Positions 1-5,368 of a DNA stretch of 6,790 nucleotides are shown in pieces. The translations under genes were made by a program, and so were the position numbers. The notes beneath the pieces were generated by a model. The model did not search any database. It was not told the origin of the DNA and saw only the letters and a list, made by a program, of their open reading frames with translations. The number at the start of each line of letters is the position of its first letter. Within the stretch, counting starts at the first letter, position 1. Source of the DNA: Oceanospirillales bacterium (GTDB lineage: Bacteria > Pseudomonadota > Gammaproteobacteria > Xanthomonadales > SZUA-36); the NCBI GenBank assembly GCA_003232965.1, contig QIKG01000179.1, positions 1 to 6,790 of the forward strand. The letters are read 5' to 3'.

Positions 1-1043
1 TCCAACGCACCGGCTGTCATTATGATCTTTCTCTTTTTGCGCATTTTAATAACATTAGGGTCAAAGTTAGCCAGAATATCCTTATGGGTTTCGGTTAAGA
101 AAACCTTTGCATTATTAATTTCGTGCTCAATTTGCTTAGCTACAATTGCGTAGTTGCTCATTAACGGTTTGCAATCAGACAAAAAATGTCGCCACCGAAT
201 TTTCTTCAGAGATGATTCATTGTTAAAAATAAAAAAACGATGAGGATCATCATCCCAGTCTTTATCTACTGTGTAGACTGCGGCGGTATTTTCAGTGCTG
301 ATTTTGCTGAGAGTTAGCCATTGATCTTGGAGATAGGAAAACCAACAACTTTTTAGCTCCTCAAGCTGACCTTCCTGTCCACCGGCATCAAGCTGCATAT
401 CCCAAAGAAATCCACCTTTCTCTGGTTTGCCGTTGTCATTTCCGTCAACATACTTGTGGGGGATCAGTTGTTCAATAATATCGTTACCTGCCGCTTCAAT
501 CTCATCGGTAAGGTGTGTAGCAAGTGAGAGAAAGGTTGCGTAAAAGAAATCATCATTGATCAGCAACCTGACCCAGGATGGATGTCTGTAGGCGTAGTAA
601 TCGGCACCTTCATAGTTTGAAAAATCCCTGTGTCTTGCCTCTTCCTGAAACAGGTGGTCATCATGGTCGTAATCGTAAAGGGTAGTAAAATCAAGCAGGC
701 TTTTGTCATCGGCCATCCATTCGTTGATGTAGATGTGATCTTCCCCTAGCCCTGATGTCAGCAAGCTAGCCCAGTTAAGAATATTCAATTTTGGCAATGG
801 GATATCAGCCCATACCTCATCGACATTTTTGTCACTGCATTGAATACTTAACAAGCTGTCAAGCAAGACACAACTAATTTTTTTGCGAGCAGCACTATCC
901 ATTGTTGCACGAAAACACTCTTGTTGCTCAATGGGCCATGCGTGATAATGTATGTCTGCAGCCATTAGTGCTCTACGAGCTGCTGCGGTAATTTGAGCTT
1001 TATCTATTGAACTAAGTTTGTACTTTGTATTAGTCATTGTCAT
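1..1043 (-). CDS. Uncharacterised acidic protein, C-terminus beyond window
   Basis: Reading from 1043 down to base 1 gives an uninterrupted frame of 347 codons with no stop, so this is the N-terminal part of a longer protein. It begins MTMTNTKYKLSSIDKAQ. A second ATG lies two codons in, at 1037, and the AAAGG before it is better placed for that ATG (8 nt) than for the first, so the true start could be either. I do not recognise the family. The chain is soluble-looking, with no signal peptide or membrane segment. It is rich in Asp, His and Trp, with a very acidic His/Asp cluster (YDYDHDDH, about residues 123-130), a second one (DKDWDDDPH, about residue 270) and a basic stretch near the right edge of what is visible (KMRKKRKI). 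Acidic residue runs alone do not prove metal binding. It faces away from its neighbours and has about 350 nt of non-coding sequence upstream. Confidence 0.8.
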   Translation of the reverse strand, partial: MTMTNTKYKLSSIDKAQITAAARRALMAADIHYHAWPIEQQECFRATMDSAARKKISCVLLDSLLSIQCSDKNVDEVWADIPLPKLNILNWASLLTSGLGEDHIYINEWMADDKSLLDFTTLYDYDHDDHLFQEEARHRDFSNYEGADYYAYRHPSWVRLLINDDFFYATFLSLATHLTDEIEAAGNDIIEQLIPHKYVDGNDNGKPEKGGFLWDMQLDAGGQEGQLEELKSCWFSYLQDQWLTLSKISTENTAAVYTVDKDWDDDPHRFFIFNNESSLKKIRWRHFLSDCKPLMSNYAIVAKQIEHEINNAKVFLTETHKDILANFDPNVIKMRKKRKIIMTAGAL

Positions 1044-1400
1044 TGCCTTTACCTATAGCAGCTGGCTTTTGTATCGTCCTGAGTATTCAAATGTGTATAC
1101 AGATTACTTGTTTCACACATAGCACATTTGGCTCCGATTCCCCGGGTATTTTACACCTCCCCGGGTTTGAATCGAAAGAATTGGTCAATAAACTGATTGC
1201 GTTGTTCTTGCATTGCCTCAGAGGAAGAGTAAGCAGGGTAGGCGCATGAAAGAGCCATTCTCATTTATTTATGAGTGAAGGCTGAAGGTTTTTAACAGAA
1301 AGGTGAGTAAAATCACTCATCTTGACTGATTCGGTATAAGATATGATGCATGATTTGTCTGTCCCGTGATTGTTGGGGTTGGATATGGAAACAATAAAAA
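1044..1400. other. Non-coding stretch with short inverted repeats
   Basis: I see no convincing gene here. Short reading frames on either strand lack ribosome-binding sites and look like chance. Visible structure: a 6-bp inverted repeat ATGTGT/ACACAT (1091-1096, 1115-1120); two copies of CCCCGGG-type sequence at 1140-1146 and 1159-1165; and a perfect 8-bp inverted repeat ATGAGTGA/TCACTCAT (1271-1278, 1313-1320). The last lies inside a sequence that recurs in degenerate form near 4437. The promoter of the minus-strand gene ending at the left edge must be in this stretch, but I cannot point to a good -35/-10 pair. Confidence 0.6.
1303..1334 (+). repeat. Degenerate intergenic repeat, copy 1
   Basis: Thirty-two bases starting GTGAGTAAAATCACTCAT and ending TGACTGATTCGG match 26 of 32 positions, without gaps, to 4437-4468. 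Weaker similarity, mostly transitions, extends to the left (around 1240-1265 against 4384-4409) with a roughly 10-nt length difference between. The function is unknown. It could be a decayed mobile or intergenic repeat. Confidence 0.5.
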
Positions 1401-1598
1401 ATGAAATTTTATAAAAGATACAAAATGAAGAATTGGTTCTGGATAGCACTTTTAATAGTTGTTTTCTTTGGGTATAATTACGGGAAAGATCGGGCGCTAC
1501 GCGACAATGTTAGTGTTCAATCTAACGATATAAATGACAGTCGCCTATTAGAAAACTACAAAAGCATTCGCCCAGATCACGATACGGCACAGGCTTAG
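1401..1598 (+). CDS. Possible small single-pass membrane protein
   Basis: A 65-residue frame. An internal ATG at 1425 would give a 57-residue product starting MKNWFWIALLIVVFFGYNYG, which looks like the natural N-terminus. It has one basic residue, then a hydrophobic aromatic-rich helix of about 16 residues (WFWIALLIVVFFGYNY), then a polar tail of about 35 residues. This suggests an inner-membrane anchor with N-terminus inside, or an uncleaved signal. Neither start has a strong ribosome-binding site; GGAA lies 10 nt before the 1401 ATG. It resembles no family I can name. The amphipathic layout (short basic start, helix, polar tail) favours a real gene over chance, but the evidence is modest. 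Confidence 0.45.
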   Translation: MKFYKRYKMKNWFWIALLIVVFFGYNYGKDRALRDNVSVQSNDINDSRLLENYKSIRPDHDTAQA

Positions 1599-1647
1599 AA
1601 AAATCTGAATAGCTGGTCAATTGTATCCGTCATGCCCAGGCTCCAAC

Positions 1648-2883
1648 TTATTTGATCACTACAATACAAGCTTTCAACACCTCTATCCGCTCACGGATAA
1701 ATGTGATGAGCTTGGTTGAGTCAGGCATCATAGTCTCTACCTCATGCAGGCACGAGAGGGTTTTATCCGCAACGGTTATTACTCGCTTCAGCACTATGGG
1801 CCTTGATAGTCCTGCCTCCTTAGCAAGCTTTTCAAAATGCTGCGCATAAACATCATTTGGCTTATATTTGCCACCAATTTTCATCGCCATTTTGGTGGCT
1901 AGCTCCGGGTAGTAGGCTGTACATAACAGATCATAGAAGGGGGCTAGTCGTATCTGTTCTGCGCTATAGAGCAGCGAGAAGTTCTTTCCGTGCGCATCAT
2001 TGTTACCAATCAGATAATTGAAGATCACCGCATCAAGCAAATGCGGCAAATCCAGTGCAGGAACGGCTGATACTGAACGCAGCAAAGCAAAAGCCTGCTC
2101 AAGAGAAACTCCACCCTCATTTTGGTATTTCATCTCTGAGACAATACCGAGTGCCTGACAAAAATCCTCTTGATGCAAGCGCTGAATACCATCCTCATTA
2201 ATTAAGCGGTCATAACGCTTAACCGATAGCACTGGTATGTCCTTAATATTCAGTATTTCGACATCCGCAACAGGCAATCCAATCGCTTTTGCCAGCTTCA
2301 TACAAACAGCTTCATTGAGAACTGTGTCTTCAAAACGCTCAATGGCAGGCTTTAAAATATGCGTGCTTGGCGCACCATTCAACGGTATCGAAAAACCATC
2401 TTTCGAGCGGTAAACCGTAATTTTATCTTGCGCTCCGGCCAGCGAAAGGCGAATGCCTTCCTCCCCGGCCAGTAGGGGTCGCTTAGATAAATCTCTTAAT
2501 ACCTCTGCCAGGCCTTCTTCTGATAAAGCTTTGTAGTCTGGTGCATCTGTAGCTAATGCTTGCCCTTCAGGCAGGAAAGTCACAGCACCAGCACATTCGC
2601 CGCCAATTTCTGCCAGCATGGCAAAGTCGTTCTTTTTACTGATACCCAGGTTTTTAGCAATCCGCTCGCGCTTAGCTTCTTCGGGTAATAGACCACCAAA
2701 AAACCCGTGGCAACCAGGGTTTAAAAATGGCTCAGTTTGCAAGGGTAAGGATTGAGATAAGGGAACTGCCCGTGAATTATCTAACCATTCAGCCGCATAG
2801 GAAAACCCCAGCTCACCACTATCATTCTGAGTTAACTGCCCAGCAAAATGTTTAAGCAAATAGACATCAAGTTTTCGTGCCAC
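1648..2883 (-). CDS. hipA: HipA-type Ser/Thr kinase toxin
   Basis: A 411-residue HipA-family kinase. In the best-studied HipA proteins the toxin phosphorylates glutamyl-tRNA synthetase, stalling translation and promoting persistence; the target here is inferred. Family features in order: N-terminal HipA_N-like region with GGECAGAVTFLP (94-105); the glycine-rich ATP-binding/autophosphorylation segment RLSLAGAQDK (145-154); THILKPA (174-180) with the probable ATP-contacting Lys178; KRYDR (222-226); QEDFCQALG (239-246); catalytic loop IGNNDAHGKN (292-301) with Asp296 and Asn301; and the metal-binding PFYDLL (315-320) with Asp318. All catalytic residues appear present, so the kinase is probably active. 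It starts with GTG directly after the hipB stop codon (TAAGTG, no gap), with GAGG 8 nt upstream inside hipB. It is therefore co-transcribed and probably translationally coupled. Ends in TAA. Confidence 0.95.
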   Translation of the reverse strand: MARKLDVYLLKHFAGQLTQNDSGELGFSYAAEWLDNSRAVPLSQSLPLQTEPFLNPGCHGFFGGLLPEEAKRERIAKNLGISKKNDFAMLAEIGGECAGAVTFLPEGQALATDAPDYKALSEEGLAEVLRDLSKRPLLAGEEGIRLSLAGAQDKITVYRSKDGFSIPLNGAPSTHILKPAIERFEDTVLNEAVCMKLAKAIGLPVADVEILNIKDIPVLSVKRYDRLINEDGIQRLHQEDFCQALGIVSEMKYQNEGGVSLEQAFALLRSVSAVPALDLPHLLDAVIFNYLIGNNDAHGKNFSLLYSAEQIRLAPFYDLLCTAYYPELATKMAMKIGGKYKPNDVYAQHFEKLAKEAGLSRPIVLKRVITVADKTLSCLHEVETMMPDSTKLITFIRERIEVLKACIVVIK

Positions 2884-3111
2884 TTATTGCGCCTCACTTA
2901 AAGAGGGTAGAGTGAGTTGCACCTTGATGCCCAGCGTTTGTAACACCGTCAACACTTTGCCGAGCTGGCAGGTCCGCTTGCCTTTCTCAAGGTCAATAAT
3001 AAACCGCAGCCCTGTGCCTGAGGCCAGTGCCAGGTCTTTCTGCGTAATGCGAAGCGCTTTGCGTGTTTTGCGAATGGTTGTGCCTATATCGTGTGGGGTT
3101 TGTATCATCAT
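2884..3111 (-). CDS. hipB: HipB-type XRE-family antitoxin and autorepressor
   Basis: A 75-residue helix-turn-helix protein (HTH_3/XRE). The DNA-binding fold spans about residues 9-63, with IRKTRKALRITQKDLALASG as helices 1-2 and recognition region, and LEKGKRTCQLGKVLTVLQTLGI as the end of the fold. The C-terminal tail VQLTLPSLSEAQ is short, as in HipB. HipB neutralises HipA by binding it and represses its own operon. Two adjacent ATG codons are possible starts (3111 and 3108). The TAAGG upstream sits 3 nt from the first and 6 nt from the second, so the second is at least as likely and would give 74 residues. It is the first gene of the hipBA operon, ending directly against the hipA GTG. The palindromes upstream (3125-3236) are its probable operators. 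Confidence 0.92.
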   Translation of the reverse strand: MMIQTPHDIGTTIRKTRKALRITQKDLALASGTGLRFIIDLEKGKRTCQLGKVLTVLQTLGIKVQLTLPSLSEAQ

Positions 3112-3124
3112 ATGCCTTAATTAG

Positions 3125-3138
3125 TTCCCGTTCGGTAA
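3125..3138. promoter_or_regulatory. HipB operator-like palindrome O1
   Basis: TTCCCG-TT-CGGTAA, an imperfect 14-bp palindrome with half-sites matching at 5 of 6 positions. It lies 14 nt upstream of the hipB ATG and overlaps the candidate -10 box. It is nearly identical to O2 over 16 bases (one difference). Assignment as a HipB site is inferred from position and repetition. Confidence 0.65.
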
Positions 3139-3167
3139 TATTAGCATGATTCAACCCAAAAACGCAA
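3138..3167 (-). promoter_or_regulatory. Candidate hipBA promoter
   Basis: On the minus strand TTGCGT (3167-3162) and TAATAT (3143-3138) are separated by 18 nt and lie about 30 nt before the hipB start. The -10 hexamer touches the proximal operator palindrome (3125-3138), so bound repressor would block polymerase. The match to consensus is only moderate. Confidence 0.4.
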
Positions 3168-3173
3168 TAAACA

Positions 3174-3187
3174 TTCCCGTGCGGTAA
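3174..3187. promoter_or_regulatory. HipB operator-like palindrome O2
   Basis: TTCCCG-TG-CGGTAA, 49 bp from O1 start to start, upstream of the candidate -35. A lone right half-site TGCGGTAC follows at 3201-3208. Confidence 0.65.
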
Positions 3188-3222
3188 TAAATATAGGTAT
3201 TGCGGTACATAACAGCATATTA

Positions 3223-3236
3223 TTCCCGATCAGGAA
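3223..3236. promoter_or_regulatory. HipB operator-like palindrome O3
   Basis: TTCCCG-AT-CAGGAA, again exactly 49 bp beyond O2. The half-sites match at 5 of 6 positions. The conserved left half TTCCCG is shared with O1 and O2, but the right half differs. Confidence 0.55.
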
Positions 3237-3266
3237 CTATGTAACGGAAAAAATATCATAAGCTAG

Positions 3267-3449
3267 TCAGCTCCAGAGAATGTGTCCCTGCGATTACTTA
3301 TGTTAATTAACCCAGCCGATGCCTACCGTTTACTCAATTTCACCGGCATCACCGGGGTTGCCAACCTAGTCGGTACGAGTGAATTAAAAACCGACGCTAC
3401 TAGCGCCACTACATTTGAGTTACTTTTTGGGTTTGGGTGCCTGTCCTGA
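3267..3449 (+). pseudogene. Remnant of an ABC-2 / NosY-like permease C-terminal part
   Basis: The frame is open from 3267 (after a TAG at 3264) to TGA at 3447 and reads ...ENVSLRLLMLINPADAYRLLNF, then TGITGVANLVG. The segment LLMLINPADAYRLLNFTG resembles the conserved NPxDxYRLxN region near the C-terminus of NosY-type ABC-2 permeases, as I remember the family. There is no ribosome-binding site before the only ATG (3300), no upstream membrane domain, and the frame ends inside a repeat (3437-3452). It therefore looks like a broken 3' fragment left by rearrangement. The family call is from memory of one motif and could be wrong. Confidence 0.4.
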
Positions 3450-3452
3450 GTT
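3437..3452 (+). repeat. 16-bp direct repeat, copy 1
   Basis: GTGCCTGTCCTGAGTT, identical to 4495-4510. The two copies lie 1,058 bp apart and enclose the whole GNAT/DUF1778 module and its promoter. A shorter form, GTCCTGAGT, also occurs at about 1076-1084. Confidence 0.75.
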
Positions 3453-3488
3453 ATCTTCAATATCATGTGCTTAAGTAAGTGCCATTCT

Positions 3489-3499
3489 AGTCTGACCCC
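3489..3499. repeat. REP-like AGTCTGACCCC motif
   Basis: AGTCTGACCCC, preceded by a GTAAGTGCCATTCT-type sequence, resembles short repeats (GGGGTCAGACT on the other strand) that I recall as frequent near REP-associated tyrosine transposases in gammaproteobacteria. No transposase is present in the window. Confidence 0.35.
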
Positions 3500-3515
3500 G
3501 TTTATTCGTTATGGG

Positions 3516-4010
3516 TTACAAAAGACCTTCAATGTGCCGATTAGGAAGCATTAGGGTCATTGGGTCAATAGGTGAAACCTGGAAACCATAGTTTAAATAA
3601 AAACGCTTGGCATCTGCAGAAATGGCATGTACTAATACCGCACGAATACCCACATTTTCTGATACTGAAAGTGTTCGCAGTAGGGCATTCTTCAATAATG
3701 CTGAGCCTAATTTTTGCCCCTGCATGTGTGTGTCAACAGCTAGCCGACCCAATACCATTACTGGAATGGGTTCCGGCATATTCCGGGCAATAGACTTCGG
3801 GGAATCCATTCGCTCAACACTGCCACTGGCGAGTGCATAGTAGCCAATCACCTGACTTTCCTGACAGATGACAAATGTACGGCTAGCACCACTCTTCTGG
3901 TTTTTCAGGGCACGCTTTTTGAGCCAGTCATTAAGGGCATAATTGCCACAGTCAAATTCAGACACACTATGACTGTCATTTAAGACAGTCGGGTATGTAC
4001 TTATTCCCAT
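3516..4010 (-). CDS. GNAT-family acetyltransferase toxin, TacT-like
   Basis: A 164-residue GNAT acetyltransferase of the type paired with DUF1778 antitoxins. Characterised members (TacT, AtaT, ItaT) use acetyl-CoA to acetylate the amino group of aminoacyl-tRNAs and stop translation; the tRNA preference here is unknown. Visible features: the early segment LNDSHSVSEFDCGNYALNDWLKKRA (about 10-34) and YYALASGSVERM (57-68), both typical of the family; the acetyl-CoA motif MVLGRLAVDTHMQGQKLGSALL (85-106) with its QGQKLGSA pyrophosphate loop; and FYLNYGF (137-143), whose tyrosine is in the position of the family's proposed catalytic Tyr. The ATG overlaps the last 10 nt of the antitoxin gene (ATGGGAATAA) and has no clear ribosome-binding site of its own, which points to translational coupling. 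The length is normal and no residue seems lost. Confidence 0.93.
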   Translation of the reverse strand: MGISTYPTVLNDSHSVSEFDCGNYALNDWLKKRALKNQKSGASRTFVICQESQVIGYYALASGSVERMDSPKSIARNMPEPIPVMVLGRLAVDTHMQGQKLGSALLKNALLRTLSVSENVGIRAVLVHAISADAKRFYLNYGFQVSPIDPMTLMLPNRHIEGLL

Positions 4011-4264
4011 GGTGAAGGCTTAGCCAGAAGGGCTTTTAATTTGGCATTGTCAGGTAGAGTAGCTTCAAGGGCTGAGTCGAAGGCTGAAAATGCACTTTCA
4101 TCTAGCTGAAAAAAACGCTGGTCCAGCAATACATTTTCGGCTTCCCGGCAGGCAACATCCAGAATAAAAACACTTCTATCTTTGTTTAGCACTTGTGCTG
4201 CTTTAGTAAGTAGGGAATGTTGACTGGGTTCAACGCGCATATTGATGGCGGCGGATTTAGGCAT
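4001..4264 (-). CDS. DUF1778 ribbon-helix-helix antitoxin, TacA-like
   Basis: An 87-residue antitoxin for the adjacent GNAT toxin. The N-terminal ribbon-helix-helix covers about residues 4-45: AAINMRVEPSQHSLLTKAAQ supplies the strand and first helix, and RSVFILDVACREAENVL the second. The C-terminal part, starting FFQLDESAFSAFDSAL (51-66), is the usual DUF1778 toxin-binding region. I chose ATG 4264 because GGAG lies 9 nt before it. A TTG at 4279 would add five residues but overlaps that ribosome-binding site. It should neutralise the toxin by wrapping the acetyl-CoA site and, with it, repress the operon at the palindrome at 4293-4312. The stop codon lies inside the start of the toxin gene. Confidence 0.93.
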   Translation of the reverse strand: MPKSAAINMRVEPSQHSLLTKAAQVLNKDRSVFILDVACREAENVLLDQRFFQLDESAFSAFDSALEATLPDNAKLKALLAKPSPWE

Positions 4265-4292
4265 AGTGAATAACTCCAATGTGTAGTTAATG

Positions 4293-4312
4293 GATATACA
4301 TTATAGTATATC
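4293..4312. promoter_or_regulatory. Operator palindrome over the -10 box
   Basis: Perfect 7-bp arms GATATAC (4293-4299) and GTATATC (4306-4312) flank the -10 hexamer (4300-4305). A further GTATAC lies at 4319-4324 in the spacer. The placement is ideal for autorepression by the antitoxin or the toxin-antitoxin complex. That the antitoxin binds here is inferred. Confidence 0.65.
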
Positions 4313-4328
4313 TGTTGAGTATACACAA
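4300..4328 (-). promoter_or_regulatory. Promoter of the DUF1778/GNAT operon
   Basis: Read on the minus strand, TTGTGT (4328-4323) is followed after 17 nt by a consensus TATAAT (4305-4300). Transcription would start near 4293, giving a leader of about 30 nt to the ATG at 4264. This is the best-formed promoter in the window. Confidence 0.75.
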
Positions 4329-4436
4329 AAGTATTGTGCGCAATAAAGTAATAGGGGTAGGCAGGGTCTAGCATAGGCAGCACAGGTATACGAAAGAACT
4401 ATTCCTATTTGCCATGACTATATTTCTGATCTAAAT

Positions 4437-4468
4437 GTGCGTAAATTTACTCATTGTGACTGATTTGG
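4437..4468 (+). repeat. Degenerate intergenic repeat, copy 2
   Basis: Partner of 1303-1334 (26 of 32 identical). This copy contains the perfect palindrome GTAAATTTAC (4441-4450) and runs directly into the left arm of the inverted repeat at 4465. Confidence 0.5.
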
Positions 4469-4580
4469 CTAATATCTCTTATAGTGTGCCACTCGTGCCT
4501 GTCCTGAGTTGCTCCCTGAGTTTCTTCTACAGGAAAAGCCTGAGCTTTACCGATAGGAATAGCTGCGGCACACTAGCCAA
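4465..4580. repeat. Bulged inverted-repeat structure, about 116 bp
   Basis: The right arm GGCACACTAGCCAA (4567-4580) is complementary to a left arm split in two: TTGGCTA (4465-4471) and GTGTGCC (4484-4490), or nine bases if the preceding TA is counted (4482-4490). Twelve bases interrupt the left arm. Inside the loop CCTGAG occurs three times (4504, 4515 and 4537), the first within the 16-bp repeat. It could be a MITE-like remnant or a foldback RNA or DNA element. No coding function is apparent. Confidence 0.5.
4495..4510 (+). repeat. 16-bp direct repeat, copy 2
   Basis: GTGCCTGTCCTGAGTT, an exact copy of 3437-3452 in the same orientation, here inside the loop of the inverted-repeat structure. 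Confidence 0.75.
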
Positions 4581-4598
4581 GCAATATACAACTGGGCA

Positions 4599-4627
4599 TT
4601 CACACATGTTATATTAATATTTAATAC
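4599..4627 (+). promoter_or_regulatory. Candidate parDE promoter/operator
   Basis: TTCACA (4599-4604) and TAATAC (4622-4627) are 17 nt apart. A better -10-like TATATT at 4610-4615 lacks a good -35. The perfect palindrome ATATTAATAT (4611-4620) lies between them and is a plausible ParD operator. The matches are weak, so treat this as a region rather than an exact site. Confidence 0.35.
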
Positions 4628-4650
4628 AGGCAGTTGATGAGGCCAAAACC

Positions 4651-4896
4651 ATGGCAAGAAATACATCGGTGACATTAGGTGAGCATTTTGATGACTTTGT
4701 GCTTGAAAAAATCAATGCAGGGCGTTTTCAATCGGTGAGCGAAGTAGTCCGTGCGGGCCTGCGTAAACTGGAAGAAGACGAAATAAAACTACAGGTTCTA
4801 CGGGAGAAACTGCAAGCCGGTGAGGATAGCCCTCTGGTTAATGATTTTAATGGTGCTGAGTTCATTTCTGGGTTACACGATAAGCACATTAAATGA
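4651..4896 (+). CDS. parD: ParD-family antitoxin
   Basis: An 81-residue ribbon-helix-helix antitoxin. The N-terminal DNA-binding domain is about residues 1-44: ARNTSVTLGEHFDDFVLEKI forms the strand and first helix, and RFQSVSEVVRAGLRKLEEDE the turn and second helix, with the SVSEVVRAGLR signature of ParD (CC2985-type) proteins. Residues 45-81 form the toxin-binding tail. The ATG has GAGG 8 nt upstream. The stop TGA overlaps the parE start (ATGA). It should bind and neutralise ParE and repress the operon, with the AT-rich palindrome just upstream as a candidate site. The length is normal and nothing seems missing. Confidence 0.93.
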   Translation: MARNTSVTLGEHFDDFVLEKINAGRFQSVSEVVRAGLRKLEEDEIKLQVLREKLQAGEDSPLVNDFNGAEFISGLHDKHIK

Positions 4897-5189
4897 CAGC
4901 AAAATATACTATCAGAGCACTTGCCCAGGCTGACCTTGAATCAATCTGGCTTTATAGCTGTGAACAGTGGGGTGTTGAACAAGCCGATATTTACCTTAGT
5001 GCGGTAATTCAGCGGTTTGACTGGCTGGTGGAGAATCCCACTTTAGGCACACCACGGGATGATATTAAAAACGGTTATTTTTGTTTTCCAGAGGGGATGC
5101 ACCTGGTTTTCTATATAGTTAATAATCAGTCGCTTGAGATTATCGGTATTCCGCATCAGCGTATGGATATTATTGAGTACTTAGCATGA
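4893..5189 (+). CDS. parE: ParE-family toxin (RelE/ParE superfamily)
   Basis: A 98-residue toxin. Family hallmarks are YTIRALAQADLESIWLYSCEQWGVEQADIYL (about 5-35, two N-terminal helices), LVENPTLGTPRDDIKNGYFCFPEGMHLVFYIV (45-76), and the C-terminal IIGIPHQRMDIIEYL (83-97). Well-studied ParE proteins poison DNA gyrase, whereas RelE members cleave mRNA. The sequence pattern (GxPRDDI...GY..FP.G.H..FY, then HQRMD) is that of ParE, so gyrase is the likely but unproven target. It overlaps parD by 4 nt (ATGA), has no evident ribosome-binding site of its own, and is expected to be coupled to parD translation. It appears complete and intact. Confidence 0.93.
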   Translation: MTAKYTIRALAQADLESIWLYSCEQWGVEQADIYLSAVIQRFDWLVENPTLGTPRDDIKNGYFCFPEGMHLVFYIVNNQSLEIIGIPHQRMDIIEYLA

Positions 5190-5280
5190 AACTTGTGGTG
5201 GCTAAGGGGGGTTTAAAGAATGAAGTTTAATGAAGATTCAGGGGTAAAAATCCCCACTATTTTGCATTTAATGCGTTTAG

Positions 5281-5345
5281 TATGCCGTTACACACAAAAC
5301 AACATTTATATGATTTTGACATAATGGTGTTATTGGTACGGCATC
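5281..5345 (+). promoter_or_regulatory. Candidate regulatory region of the second parD-like gene
   Basis: A consensus -35 hexamer TTGACA lies at 5316-5321, but no good -10 follows at 16-18 nt (best is TACGGC at 15 nt). A TATGAT at 5309-5314 could be a -10 with a poor -35. The perfect 7-bp inverted repeat ATGCCGT/ACGGCAT (5282-5288, 5338-5344) brackets these elements and could be a looped operator pair. Confidence 0.3.
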
Positions 5346-5368
5346 CAGTAGAATAGAGGACATCGGTT

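Larger units (their letters stand above)
4329..4598. other. Gene-free divergent spacer with repeats
   Basis: Between the leftward GNAT operon and rightward parDE I find no credible gene. The frame at 4435-4617 has no ribosome-binding site and overlaps the repeats. The stretch holds the second degenerate repeat (4437-4468), a bulged inverted repeat (4465-4580) and the second 16-bp direct repeat (4495-4510). Confidence 0.6.

Noticed and set aside
1136..1173. Sequence GATTC...CCCGGGTTTGAATC resembling a tRNA T-arm
   Set aside because: The T-stem strands do not pair, and no acceptor, D-arm or anticodon arm can be drawn around it.
1037..1249. Plus-strand frame of 70 codons opposite and beyond the start of the left-edge gene
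   Set aside because: No ribosome-binding site, no recognisable protein character, and it overlaps the start region of a much longer minus-strand gene.
4435..4617. Plus-strand frame of 60 codons before parDE
   Set aside because: It runs through the inverted and direct repeats, has no ribosome-binding site and the product is not protein-like.
3241..4650. Integron-like array with attC sites between toxin-antitoxin cassettes
   Set aside because: I found no paired RYYYAAC/GTTRRRY core sites at gene ends, and the cassettes point in both directions without shared recombination sites.
5240..5265. GGGG-TAAAAAT-CCCC hairpin as a terminator of parDE
   Set aside because: The stem is only 4 bp and the T-run (ATTTT) is offset by several bases, too weak to call.
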